The notes beneath the pieces are model-generated. The model had not been told where the DNA came from. It made no database searches and saw only the letters and a list, made by a program, of their open reading frames with translations. From Parabacteroides bouchesdurhonensis (lineage in GTDB: Bacteria; Bacteroidota; Bacteroidia; Bacteroidales; Tannerellaceae): DNA of 64,000 nucleotides. Every line of letters begins with the position of its first letter. The first letter of the stretch is position 1. The DNA lies in NCBI RefSeq assembly GCF_900186615.1, contig NZ_LT896588.1, forward strand, positions 3,350,348 to 3,414,347, written 5' to 3'. Both the position numbers and the translations under genes were made by a program. Below are positions 44,192 to 53,551 of this stretch, in pieces.

Positions 44192-46363
44192 TTATTTAAC
44201 AACAATAGTTTTACCTTCTATCGGATTCAGATACCAATTCGGAGTGTTATCTCCGGAAATCCATTTGTCGAAACCGGAATAAGCTTCGCTGATATTCACT
44301 GATTCTTTCGGGAAACTGCTGAAATCGATGAACGGAACACAAAGTCCCCACATCCAGCCATCTTCCGTTGAAGTATACACATCGGTGCTAAGCTCACTTG
44401 ACATTGCTTTATTGGTTCCACGGAAACCAGGAATATGGACTTCATACCGCTTATTTGCATCCGCATCACCCCAAATAGCGAAAAGATTAAAACGTCCTAC
44501 ACTAATAGGTTGATCTAACGGGGTATTGAATTTAATCTGTTTATGGATCTCTTTAACCAAATTATTATCATACTTATAAGTATTAATAATTTCACCAGAT
44601 GCTCCACCTAGTTCCGCATGTGCATCATCAAACAAACGTATCACGGCATATTGCTGATTGGATTCGGATCCACTTACTGCTCCCGCAGGAACACCATCCA
44701 ACTGGAATGCTACAGCCAGTTTTTTCCGGGCACCTACTGCATACAACTTAATATCAACATCTAATGCTTTTACTTTTCCGTCAGATGCAGAAGTCGTATT
44801 TCTAAGGGTTACCGACATCACAATATCATTCATATCGTAATCACCCTTCTGCGGCCAGTTATCTTCAAAAAGATAAGTATACGGTAAGGTATTCGTCTCT
44901 GTAATATCATCATCCGGTCCAGGTTCTTCACCAGGGTTATGATTACCGCCATTACCGTTACATTCGTTCGGGTCAATTTCGGCAAACCCTTGTCCTTCGG
45001 AGAAGTTTGCCGGAGCTATCAAACCGTAACATGGATTCCATTGGCTGGGATGCTCTGTATGTGATTTACATTCAATATTGACCATGCCTGAATAGTTCAA
45101 CAGTTTTCCAGCACCCGTCTTGACCTCTATTGTATTTATTTTCAATAAAGCCCAATCGGTATCTCCACCTCTTACCTTGTTATCCCAACCTGCGAAAGAA
45201 GCAGATTCACCTTTCCACATAGATTTAGCATCCATAAAAAGATCCAAATGATCTGCAGAGAGCTTTCCTGCCTCAACGTAAGAAGACGGGAATAAGTTTA
45301 TATGGGCAACCTGTCCACGAGTTGTTATCTGATTCGCTACCAGATGACAGTAGTTGTCAATAACACCATTAAGCAGGTCAATGCTTTCGGCTTTAATTTT
45401 TGATTTGTTTACTATATAATTATTCTGCGTAGCTGTTGATAAATTCGTTACCACCAAATCACCGGAATTATAGATGCTGCATTTATCAGTAACCGATAAG
45501 TTTTCTGCATATAAAAGTCCTTCGTTCACAACATTATTCGAAGTATTGAACGATAAAGAAATACGAGCATTAGCATCACCAAATTGACCTCCTTTTTGGA
45601 CAGCCAGCATGGAACTTTCAACAAATGTCAACGTAGTATTACCGGATGTTTCCACTTTACCGCCATCCAATACATAGATTACCGATTTTTTTTCATATTT
45701 AAACGAATTCACCACCTGCCATGTACCTTCTACATAAACAAGGATATCTCCTCCGCCATTTATAGAAACTTGCCCATTAAAGGTTTGATCTTTCGGAATA
45801 ATATACACTGTACCTGGCTGCAAAGTTATATCCGAACTTCCGGTCAGCTCAACAAGAGTCTTTCCTTCATACGAATAATCAATTTGAGGCATTTCAGCTT
45901 CTGCTGCACGAGTACTCATAGCATAGCTTTTGGTCTGGGCGCCGCCCGTTCCAATATTACATACCATATGGCCTTTTATCACGTCAAAACCATAGACACT
46001 TACTCGTTTACGGCTATCAGTAACCCGGATATAAATAGTTTCCAATCCAGTAGGAATGGAAATATTCCTTACATACGGAATACTATTATTTACCTTTTGT
46101 TGTGAACCGGCTATCAAACGGGCAGTAGGATCTGTTGCAGGATTACCAATATAGGCTTCTACAATATTTTTTTCTTCGCCCAATCCCTCAATATTCACTG
46201 TAAGCTCGGTCTCATCACTTAAAGACCATGTAAAATCTCCGGGAAGACTTCCATTTTGTCCCGGATTTGGATCCGGATTTTGTCCCGCATCATAAACATC
46301 TTTTGTACATGCTGAGAATGTAACTACAAAGAAGACGGCTAATACTTTAATTATACTCTTCAT
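44192..46363 (-). CDS. LruC-domain surface lipoprotein (copy 2)
   Basis: This 723-residue lipoprotein (VTFSACTKDVYDAG) has the same order as copy 1: Ig-like N terminus, strand-rich middle, then a linker HNPGEEPGPDDDITE and the LruC domain at LPYTYLFEDNWPQKGDYDMNDIV. It ends SEAYSGFDKWISGD then WYLNP. It is probably exposed on the cell surface. The two genes come from an old duplication, as only the domain plan and key motifs match. Confidence 0.8.
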   Translation of the reverse strand: MKSIIKVLAVFFVVTFSACTKDVYDAGQNPDPNPGQNGSLPGDFTWSLSDETELTVNIEGLGEEKNIVEAYIGNPATDPTARLIAGSQQKVNNSIPYVRNISIPTGLETIYIRVTDSRKRVSVYGFDVIKGHMVCNIGTGGAQTKSYAMSTRAAEAEMPQIDYSYEGKTLVELTGSSDITLQPGTVYIIPKDQTFNGQVSINGGGDILVYVEGTWQVVNSFKYEKKSVIYVLDGGKVETSGNTTLTFVESSMLAVQKGGQFGDANARISLSFNTSNNVVNEGLLYAENLSVTDKCSIYNSGDLVVTNLSTATQNNYIVNKSKIKAESIDLLNGVIDNYCHLVANQITTRGQVAHINLFPSSYVEAGKLSADHLDLFMDAKSMWKGESASFAGWDNKVRGGDTDWALLKINTIEVKTGAGKLLNYSGMVNIECKSHTEHPSQWNPCYGLIAPANFSEGQGFAEIDPNECNGNGGNHNPGEEPGPDDDITETNTLPYTYLFEDNWPQKGDYDMNDIVMSVTLRNTTSASDGKVKALDVDIKLYAVGARKKLAVAFQLDGVPAGAVSGSESNQQYAVIRLFDDAHAELGGASGEIINTYKYDNNLVKEIHKQIKFNTPLDQPISVGRFNLFAIWGDADANKRYEVHIPGFRGTNKAMSSELSTDVYTSTEDGWMWGLCVPFIDFSSFPKESVNISEAYSGFDKWISGDNTPNWYLNPIEGKTIVVK

Positions 46364-46444
46364 AATAAAAATAATTGATATAAAATTCCCTCATTAAATA
46401 TGCACTTATGTAATAAAATTAATAAACATAAAAATCCCTCGCTG

Positions 46445-46452
46445 CAAAGATA
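46445..46452 (-). promoter_or_regulatory. -7 box of LruC copy 2
   Basis: On the minus strand this reads TATCTTTG, 81 nt before the ATG at 46363. Confidence 0.5.
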
Positions 46453-46521
46453 ACAAATAAATTGAATTATAAGTTTAAAAAATATCAATGATTATCATAT
46501 TATTTTGCATTTTTTTGAGAG

Positions 46522-47865
46522 TTACTCCAATTGATAAAGTTTCAATTTATTATAAAGCGTTTTTCTGTCGATACCTAATAATTGGGCAGCACGTGTTTTA
46601 TTATTTCCCGATTCCAAAAGAGCCTTTTTAATTAAATCCCGCTCATGTACTTCATTTTTGAGATGGATGCCCCCCCCGGAGTTATCCGGTTCCTTTAATT
46701 CTTCGGGTAATTCATTACATGTTATATAGCGCCCGGTAGCAAGTAATGTTGCATACTTAATAACATTTTTCATCTGACGCAAATTGCCCGGCCAGGAATA
46801 AGACTGAAACAATTGGATTGTTTCATTGTTAAATCCTATTATATTTTTATTCAATTCATTATTTGCCAAATCAAGAAAATGGTTGGCAAAAAGCAATAAA
46901 TCTTCCTTTCGTTCCTTCAAATCCGGAATACGAATTGTAAACTCATTAATACGATGATATAAATCTTCTCTAAATTCCCCTTTCTCTATCGCCACGCGCA
47001 AGTTTTCATTCGTTGCGGAAATCAAACGCACATCAATAGCTATTTCCTGATTACTGCCAATAGGTTTTACTTTCCTTTCTTGAAGCGCGCGCAACAGTTG
47101 TACTTGAACCTCATAAGTCAGGTTACCTATTTCATCTAAGAAAATAGTACCACCTTGTGCCGCTACAAACGCCCCGGTTTTGTTTTCTATAGCTCCGGTA
47201 AATGAACCCTTCACATGTCCAAAAAACTCAGAAGCGGCTAATTCTTTAGGAATAGCACCACAATCGACTGCTATAAAAGGGGCTTTATTCCGGTTGCTCT
47301 GTTCATGTATACGGCGCGCAACATACTCTTTTCCGGTTCCGCTGGCTCCAGTTATCAATACGGACATATCTGTAGGAGCAACCAAACGAACATATTCATA
47401 CATTTGTCGTGAAGCCTGACTCTGTCCTTCTATATATAAAGAATTATCAGAAGTACCAACCGGTTTAGACGTCTCGAATAAAGAATCCGGTTTCTGATTT
47501 GAAGGTTTAAGTATCTCCCGGATTTTTCCTAGTAATTCTTCCGGATTCAGTGGTTTCGCTATATAATCGGAAGCCCCTAGTTTCATTGCCTGTACCGCTG
47601 TCTGTATCTCTGCGTAGCTTGTCATCATAATCAAAGATAAAGAAGCGTGTTTTGCCTTCAGCCATTTCAATAATGCAATACCGTCTTCATCCGGCAAACG
47701 TAAATCCGATATAACAAGATTATATTCTTTACCCTCTATCCGGTGCTTAGCATCAATCACTGAAGTTGTACTGTCCACCTCAAACCCTTTCTTGCCAAGC
47801 CAAGTAGTAAGCATCAGGGAGAAAGTTATATCATCTTCCACTATAAGAATTGACGGCATAATCAT
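46522..47865 (-). CDS. Sigma-54-dependent NtrC-family response regulator
   Basis: This 447-residue protein has a receiver domain with Asp54 (VISDLRLPDEDG), an AAA+ domain with Walker A GASGTGKE (about 173-180), Walker B GGTIFLDEI, and the sigma-54 contact loop as GSFTGA instead of GAFTGA. A Fis-type HTH ends it (RAAQLLGIDRKTLYNKLKLY). It activates sigma-54 promoters when phosphorylated. No histidine kinase is adjacent; the hybrid kinase at 49161-51674 is a candidate partner. The genes it controls are unknown, but the LruC genes lie just downstream. Confidence 0.92.
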   Translation of the reverse strand: MIMPSILIVEDDITFSLMLTTWLGKKGFEVDSTTSVIDAKHRIEGKEYNLVISDLRLPDEDGIALLKWLKAKHASLSLIMMTSYAEIQTAVQAMKLGASDYIAKPLNPEELLGKIREILKPSNQKPDSLFETSKPVGTSDNSLYIEGQSQASRQMYEYVRLVAPTDMSVLITGASGTGKEYVARRIHEQSNRNKAPFIAVDCGAIPKELAASEFFGHVKGSFTGAIENKTGAFVAAQGGTIFLDEIGNLTYEVQVQLLRALQERKVKPIGSNQEIAIDVRLISATNENLRVAIEKGEFREDLYHRINEFTIRIPDLKERKEDLLLFANHFLDLANNELNKNIIGFNNETIQLFQSYSWPGNLRQMKNVIKYATLLATGRYITCNELPEELKEPDNSGGGIHLKNEVHERDLIKKALLESGNNKTRAAQLLGIDRKTLYNKLKLYQLE

Positions 47866-47901
47866 ATTTTTTAATTATCATACAAATGTAATCAAGGAAT
47901 T

Positions 47902-48180
47902 TTAAAATGACAAATAAAAAAGGTCATACCAAAAGAAACTGGTATGACCTTTCTGTTTTACAGACTTAATAGAATATTCGGACTTGCGAATCTTTTGTTT
48001 ATAACGGTTTAAATGTAGAAACGCCAAATTTATGATTTTACTTACATATATGACGAATATCGTGCCAAAGTCTGCAAAAAGTAGTCCTAATATCCGTAAC
48101 ATATTATTTTTGAACAGATAACTGGCAAATAATGTTCCGGTACATATCAAAATCTTTTCTTTTTTATGTAGAATCCCCAT
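47902..48180 (-). CDS. Doubtful small hydrophobic ORF
   Basis: This 92-residue frame begins with an ATG at 48180 (or 48102) and has one or two hydrophobic segments (ILGLLFADFGTIFVIYVS). It reads through a strong hairpin near its end, which argues against the full length. It is not recognised and may not be expressed. Confidence 0.3.
   Translation of the reverse strand: MGILHKKEKILICTGTLFASYLFKNNMLRILGLLFADFGTIFVIYVSKIINLAFLHLNRYKQKIRKSEYSIKSVKQKGHTSFFWYDLFYLSF
47920..47951. terminator. Strong intrinsic terminator
   Basis: The 12-bp arms AAGGTCATACCA and complement are flanked by A-runs and T-runs, so it can act on both strands. Confidence 0.85.
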
Positions 48181-48330
48181 CCACAGTTGTAGAAAAAATC
48201 CACACTTTTAGTACACACATTCACCTTATTCCGGGCATTATCAAATAAACTATTTTCCGTTTATGCTATATAACATCTCCGTTTTCACATTTAAATCTAC
48301 AAAAAACCGGATATTGAACAAAAGAAAAAT

Positions 48331-49164
48331 ATGAGTACAAAATTACCGGACATATCAAAAGAAGTAGAAAAAATGATATTCGACAGATTGGAAACCTTCA
48401 ACAAAGGAAAAACATCCGATAAAGGTCGTTACTACATCCTCGTTCCAAATACAAAAACACTTTATTATACGTTATGGTTCTACAACCCGTCTGCCGTTCA
48501 TCATCCTTCCGTCTATTTATCTAATCTGGATTTAAACGCAATTAATTCCGTAAACAAAGCATTACGTATTATATCAAACACTTATTATCCTTTATATATC
48601 ACGGATAATACAAGCACCATATCCAATAACGGAGATGATATTATCACTTTCGGCAAATACAGAGGTCATCATTTACACGAAATTTATTCCATTGATCCGC
48701 GATATGTATGTTGGATCGCCGATAAATATGAAGCTCAAGGGAAAAACGAACAACGGTTTAAAGAAATTGCAACCACTTACAAACAGATATATCTTGATTT
48801 ATACACAAACCGGAAATATAAAAAGCCAACCAGTCAATATATCGGGACACCCAATGAAAGGTTATCAAACCTGAAACTAATCATAACAAAGGTGCGGTTA
48901 GAAGACGATCCGTATAAAACCAAAATAATAGAGGGATGCGCATATTTCTACGTAGACCAACTCATTACAGCAGCAGATGTTGCCGGAAATCTTTTTCTAT
49001 TCGCAATCAAAGCAAAAAATCACAGTCTGGAATCACGTGTTCTCAGCAGTTATGCCCACGCATATAAAGCAGGAGACAAACTGTCCATCTCTTCAGCAAA
49101 AGTAATAAAGCATATTGAATCGCATAACATAAAATATACGAAACTGGGATATATCAGATTTTAA
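48331..49164 (+). CDS. Protein with ExoX C-terminal-like domain
   Basis: This 277-residue protein has no signal peptide. The middle carries ITFGKYRGHHLHEIYSIDPRYVCWIADKY (key parts TFGKYRGHHLHEI and YVCWI, about 107-135), the small domain found at the C terminus of exodeoxyribonuclease X and in other nucleic-acid proteins. There is no exonuclease DEDD domain. The C-terminal half (about 190-277) is unrecognised. It overlaps the end of the hybrid kinase gene by 4 bp in convergent orientation. Confidence 0.65.
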   Translation: MSTKLPDISKEVEKMIFDRLETFNKGKTSDKGRYYILVPNTKTLYYTLWFYNPSAVHHPSVYLSNLDLNAINSVNKALRIISNTYYPLYITDNTSTISNNGDDIITFGKYRGHHLHEIYSIDPRYVCWIADKYEAQGKNEQRFKEIATTYKQIYLDLYTNRKYKKPTSQYIGTPNERLSNLKLIITKVRLEDDPYKTKIIEGCAYFYVDQLITAADVAGNLFLFAIKAKNHSLESRVLSSYAHAYKAGDKLSISSAKVIKHIESHNIKYTKLGYIRF

Positions 49165-51674
49165 TTCCCGGAAACCTGCTTAACAATAAAACAAACATGT
49201 TCTATCACTTCCGATAATAAACGATGCCATCCGGAATCAGACAATTCCTCATCATTCTTTTCCAGCAATCTTAGTTGCTGAACCAATGTATTAGCTCCCA
49301 ACATCGTAAAGATAGGTATCAACTTATGGGAGACTTGTGCCGATCGTATTCTATCGCCTTTTTCTAAAGCCTCTTGCAACAATGCAATACTTTTATTCGT
49401 TTCTTCCGTAAAAGTACGAAGAATAAAATCCGAAGCTTCTTTATCCTCTCCCGCGAAGGCTGTTAAAGAAGAAACTTTTAATTCTGTTTTAGATTCAAGG
49501 TTCGTCGTCAGTAATTTATTCAACAATGAAATCAACTGCCCTGCCGTAAAAGGTTTATTTAAAAAGGCGGCAAAACCGGCTTCCAGGTAATGTTCCTGCT
49601 CCTTAGATACATTTGCCGAAAGAGCAACAACCGGTATGTTTTCCGTACCAGCTATACCTGAATTACGAATTATTTTCAGCAAATGATAACCATCCATGCC
49701 CGGCATCTGGATATCTGTTATTACCGCATCAAATTTTGTATTTTTCAATACCTCAGGGACAGCTTGCGGATTCGTACAACATACAACCTGCACATGGCTT
49801 TGTTTTAAAAGTTCCTCAGTCAGGGCAAGCTGTATCGGATCATCATCCACCAACAGGCAATGCACTTCCCGTTCTTTAAAGGAAGAAACAGGCATCTCAT
49901 CGTTTTCCGGCACTTGCGTATGCGGTTGAGCCACAGATACGGACAATGGCATATTCAGCGTAAAATCACTTCCTTTGCCCGGAACGCTTTGCAATGAAAG
50001 AGTGCCACCCATCAATGAAATAAGCTTGCGGGTGATAGAAAGTCCAAGTCCAAAGCCCTCCTCTTCTTCCGTTTCGGACAAACGGGTAAACTCTCCGAAA
50101 ATACGCTCCTGTTCATCCTGAGGTATACCCGGGCCTGAATCGCTTACTATAACTGTTAGCTGGTATAGAGGTTCTTCTTCGCCATTCTTATCAACAAATA
50201 CGACTAAAACGACCCGGCCTTTTTGGGTAAACTTAATGGCATTAGACAATAAATTCCCAATAACCTGACGGATGCGTATAGGATCACCCATATATAGCTG
50301 ACCCATATATAGCTGACCCATATATTCGTCTTTCAGGTTTAATACGAACTGTAAATCTTTGGCGTCGGCCAAAGGTTTAAAACTGGCATATATTTCATTA
50401 AACAGCGTTGCAATATTAAACGGAACGCGGTGTATCTCCATCTGGCCGGATTCCAACCGGTGAAAATCCAACAAATCATTCACCAATGAAAGAATATGAT
50501 TGGACGAAGATGTCATATTTTCCAGATAATAGCATTGCCTCTCATCCGGGTGCAATCGAAGCAGCAATTGAATATATCCGATTATAGACGAAAGAGGGGC
50601 ACGTATATCATGGCTGATAGTCAACATCAGCTTTTCACGACTGCGCAAAAGATTTTCCGCATATTGCTTCGATTTCTCCAATTGCATACGATAATACTGG
50701 CTACGGGATATGTCGCGAATGATAAAAAACAGGAATAATACAACCATAATAATGGCAACAATACCTATGCCGGCCAATATATGCGAAGTTTCCCGTAACA
50801 GTTGCTGCTTTTTCTCCATTCTCGTTATGGAAGCTTTTACGTCATCTTCTTCTATATCACGCAGCATCTGGTTTATCTTGTTTGTTATTACCGTATTATT
50901 ATAACGAAGATTTGCCGCGCGCGTCATTAACAAATCAAGTAATTGTTGTCGTTGGCCGGAAACACTATCCTGAATACTTTTCAATACACTTACAATGGTA
51001 TCGGAAGGGCTAAACGCATTCACCAATGTGTCGGAAACAATTTCCCGCGTTGTATTCACAATTATGTTGGAATCTTGCCCGGAAGGAACGAAAGCTTCAG
51101 CCAGCCGGCGAAAGAAACCGCGTCGTTTTTTGGGTATCACTACGGTATCCTGTTTCACCTCTACCCTATCCTGTACGGAAATCTGCTCCGTCACAGTATC
51201 TTGTACAGCTATCACCCGTTCTATATTTTCCGTATATAAACGTTCTGCGCTGGTTTCATTCCATGTCTCTAATAAATTACGGGTATTCAAGCGTTTCTGT
51301 TCTAATAACCGGTCAATCGTATCAATTTTCAGAAGTTGTACAGAATCGGTTATCAATACGCGGAGGGAATCCATATTCCGGTGTGCTTTATTAAGCGTCC
51401 TGTTAAAATGGGTAAACTCATTGTTCGGAGTTCCTATCAATTGTCCCAATGCCTCACTTTCATAGAGAAGGGACAAGGTATTGGTTATATAATAAATTTT
51501 ACGGCCGGAAGTATTGTCCGGCTCTTCCTCTCCGGCAACCTGGCGTACAATATGGTAAATATAGGCCACTGAACACACAGCTATAGTTATCAATAAGATA
51601 TAGCCTAAAACAACTTTACTTGTTATATGTCCGTTCTGACCGCTCATCTTCTGTTTAAGAAATAAAAATATCAA
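49161..51674 (-). CDS. Hybrid sensor histidine kinase with receiver and Hpt domains
   Basis: This 837-residue inner-membrane protein has two TM segments (about 20-40 and 298-321) around a long periplasmic part. HisKA follows with His355 (ISHDIRAPLSS), HATPase (NLLSNAIKF, DSGPGIP, GFGLGLSI), a receiver with Asp654 (VITDIQMPGMDG) and a C-terminal Hpt with His783 (VSHKLIP), so it is a full internal phosphorelay. YMGQL occurs twice just before YMGDPIRIRQ, from an in-frame 15-bp repeat at about 50290-50325. Its ATG overlaps the stop of the upstream eptA-like gene (ATGA), so both are on one transcript. Confidence 0.92.
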   Translation of the reverse strand: MIFLFLKQKMSGQNGHITSKVVLGYILLITIAVCSVAYIYHIVRQVAGEEEPDNTSGRKIYYITNTLSLLYESEALGQLIGTPNNEFTHFNRTLNKAHRNMDSLRVLITDSVQLLKIDTIDRLLEQKRLNTRNLLETWNETSAERLYTENIERVIAVQDTVTEQISVQDRVEVKQDTVVIPKKRRGFFRRLAEAFVPSGQDSNIIVNTTREIVSDTLVNAFSPSDTIVSVLKSIQDSVSGQRQQLLDLLMTRAANLRYNNTVITNKINQMLRDIEEDDVKASITRMEKKQQLLRETSHILAGIGIVAIIMVVLFLFFIIRDISRSQYYRMQLEKSKQYAENLLRSREKLMLTISHDIRAPLSSIIGYIQLLLRLHPDERQCYYLENMTSSSNHILSLVNDLLDFHRLESGQMEIHRVPFNIATLFNEIYASFKPLADAKDLQFVLNLKDEYMGQLYMGQLYMGDPIRIRQVIGNLLSNAIKFTQKGRVVLVVFVDKNGEEEPLYQLTVIVSDSGPGIPQDEQERIFGEFTRLSETEEEEGFGLGLSITRKLISLMGGTLSLQSVPGKGSDFTLNMPLSVSVAQPHTQVPENDEMPVSSFKEREVHCLLVDDDPIQLALTEELLKQSHVQVVCCTNPQAVPEVLKNTKFDAVITDIQMPGMDGYHLLKIIRNSGIAGTENIPVVALSANVSKEQEHYLEAGFAAFLNKPFTAGQLISLLNKLLTTNLESKTELKVSSLTAFAGEDKEASDFILRTFTEETNKSIALLQEALEKGDRIRSAQVSHKLIPIFTMLGANTLVQQLRLLEKNDEELSDSGWHRLLSEVIEHVCFIVKQVSGN

Positions 51675-53389
51675 TCTTTACCATAAGCAATCCGCCATTT
51701 ATCCATCATCTCAAAATCAAACTTCTTCAAACCAACCTCCCAGAAAGGTATCGGGTCGTCATGATCCCCCAGATACATACGGTCACGTACGGTAAATGCC
51801 GGATTCGACAAAGCAAGCGTAGAATCAGCCACTGGAGTATATACGTTAGCTATATCCAACATGGTATGGAAAACAGAGTTTGTACTGACAGGCACAGTCT
51901 GATGATTTCTGGTTATCCGGTACTTTTCCGGATATTCTTCTTGATATTCAGATGAAAACCAAACAAGTAACGGTATATGCAATTGATAATAGGTAGGTAT
52001 TGGGGAAGCATGAAGATAGCGATTACGCGAATCGTCAAATATATCTTCCCCGTGATCGCTCAGATAAATCATCGAGGCACAGGCTTTCGTCTCCGACAAC
52101 ATATTTACAATTTCTCCCAACACATAATCCGTATAACGAATCGAATTATCATACGCATTCCGCAACACTTTTTTATGAGACGCCCTTATACCTTCCACTT
52201 TATCCGGTTTATAAACAGAAAACTCTTTCGGATAACGTTCGTGATAATTAAAATGGGAACCATACGTATGCAGTACAATAAACAAATTATCATCGGATTT
52301 ATTCAATTCTTCCTGCAAATAAGGAAGAATTGCCCCATCATACAACGAAGTCAGATAAGAACCAGTTTTAAATTTACTCATATCTATAAAGGTATCGGCT
52401 TCTCGGTAAAAAGCGCCTATCATAGAGGTGGTAAGCTTCTGGTTTGCTATTACAACAGTACGAAAACCGGCTTCCTTAAATGCCGTCACAATACTCTTTT
52501 CATTATAAAGCACACTGTAATCTTCGGCCGATGCCGCAGAAAGTATAATAGGTACGCTTTTATGCGTATTGTTAGATTGTGTTACCACATCTGTAAAATG
52601 AACCAGGCCGTCCAGTTTTTCCATACAAGGAGTCGTCTCACGATCATAACCGTACAAACTCCATTCCATGGCTCTCGATGTTTCTCCTACCACTAACAGA
52701 TAGATCTCGCGTCGGCCTTTCGCCCTATCCGGTTTAGTGGCATTAAATGTAAAGTCGGCCGACGTTTGCATGTAGTTGGCATTCTTTTCCGCTTTGTTTA
52801 TAGCGAAATATAAATTATATAACGCATTTACGGGGAAAATATCATCTTTTACTGAAAACCGGTAATCCTGTAAAGGAGATAGCAAGCAAAGTATAATACC
52901 TGTTATAAAAGTACCCAGACTTATCCGCGCCCACTTTCTCCGGAAAGCAGAAGAAAGCTTTTCTTTCAAACGAATCGAACGGAATGCGAGATATAAAGTA
53001 GGAAGCGTATAACAAAAGAACACACAACCTATTATCAGAATTAAGTTACCTAACAGTTCACTGGCTTCAGAAACATCGGAACTTGTCAGATTCAAGAACA
53101 TATCCACAGCTATTACAGACTGGCCAAACATATACAACAACACCAGCTGCCCTCCGTCTAAAATAACTTTCGGCAGCAGACACCATACCACAATGCCCGG
53201 CTTACGTGCCAATAACAACAATCCCATCCAGAAAGCGAGAGGTAAAATAATAGAAGCTATCCCTACCACCACAGGCAGAGGTTCTGTAAAAAACAGCACA
53301 AAATTGGGAACAACGAATAACAGAGCAAAAATGAAGAAGAGATGCTCTTGTGAAGAAATCCAGCGTAACAACTTTTTATAATGCCCCAT
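51671..53389 (-). CDS. EptA-like phosphoethanolamine transferase
   Basis: This 572-residue protein has five N-terminal TM segments (about 15-35, 40-62, 66-90, 112-135 and 156-175) and a periplasmic sulfatase-type domain. The catalytic nucleophile is Thr237 in VVGETSRAMEWSLYGY; zinc-site blocks are TYGSHFNYHERYP and YLSDHGED. EptA-type enzymes add phosphoethanolamine to lipid A and weaken cationic peptides. Co-transcription with a hybrid kinase hints at regulated envelope remodelling. Confidence 0.88.
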   Translation of the reverse strand: MGHYKKLLRWISSQEHLFFIFALLFVVPNFVLFFTEPLPVVVGIASIILPLAFWMGLLLLARKPGIVVWCLLPKVILDGGQLVLLYMFGQSVIAVDMFLNLTSSDVSEASELLGNLILIIGCVFFCYTLPTLYLAFRSIRLKEKLSSAFRRKWARISLGTFITGIILCLLSPLQDYRFSVKDDIFPVNALYNLYFAINKAEKNANYMQTSADFTFNATKPDRAKGRREIYLLVVGETSRAMEWSLYGYDRETTPCMEKLDGLVHFTDVVTQSNNTHKSVPIILSAASAEDYSVLYNEKSIVTAFKEAGFRTVVIANQKLTTSMIGAFYREADTFIDMSKFKTGSYLTSLYDGAILPYLQEELNKSDDNLFIVLHTYGSHFNYHERYPKEFSVYKPDKVEGIRASHKKVLRNAYDNSIRYTDYVLGEIVNMLSETKACASMIYLSDHGEDIFDDSRNRYLHASPIPTYYQLHIPLLVWFSSEYQEEYPEKYRITRNHQTVPVSTNSVFHTMLDIANVYTPVADSTLALSNPAFTVRDRMYLGDHDDPIPFWEVGLKKFDFEMMDKWRIAYGKD

Positions 53390-53461
53390 TCTATATTGCT
53401 ATAAAATACCTATTTATCTATTTATTATCACCATCCAAGAAATACAAACACTCGGAATTGG

Positions 53462-53469
53462 CAAAAGTA
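53462..53469 (-). promoter_or_regulatory. -7 box of the eptA-like/hybrid kinase operon
   Basis: On the minus strand this reads TACTTTTG, 72 nt before the ATG at 53389. Confidence 0.55.
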
Positions 53470-53551
53470 GATGTTATCCTGTATATTTCAGTAGTATTAA
53501 GGCACAAAAAAAGTTATTTCAATCATATTAAGTTTTTATTAAAATGGGCAC

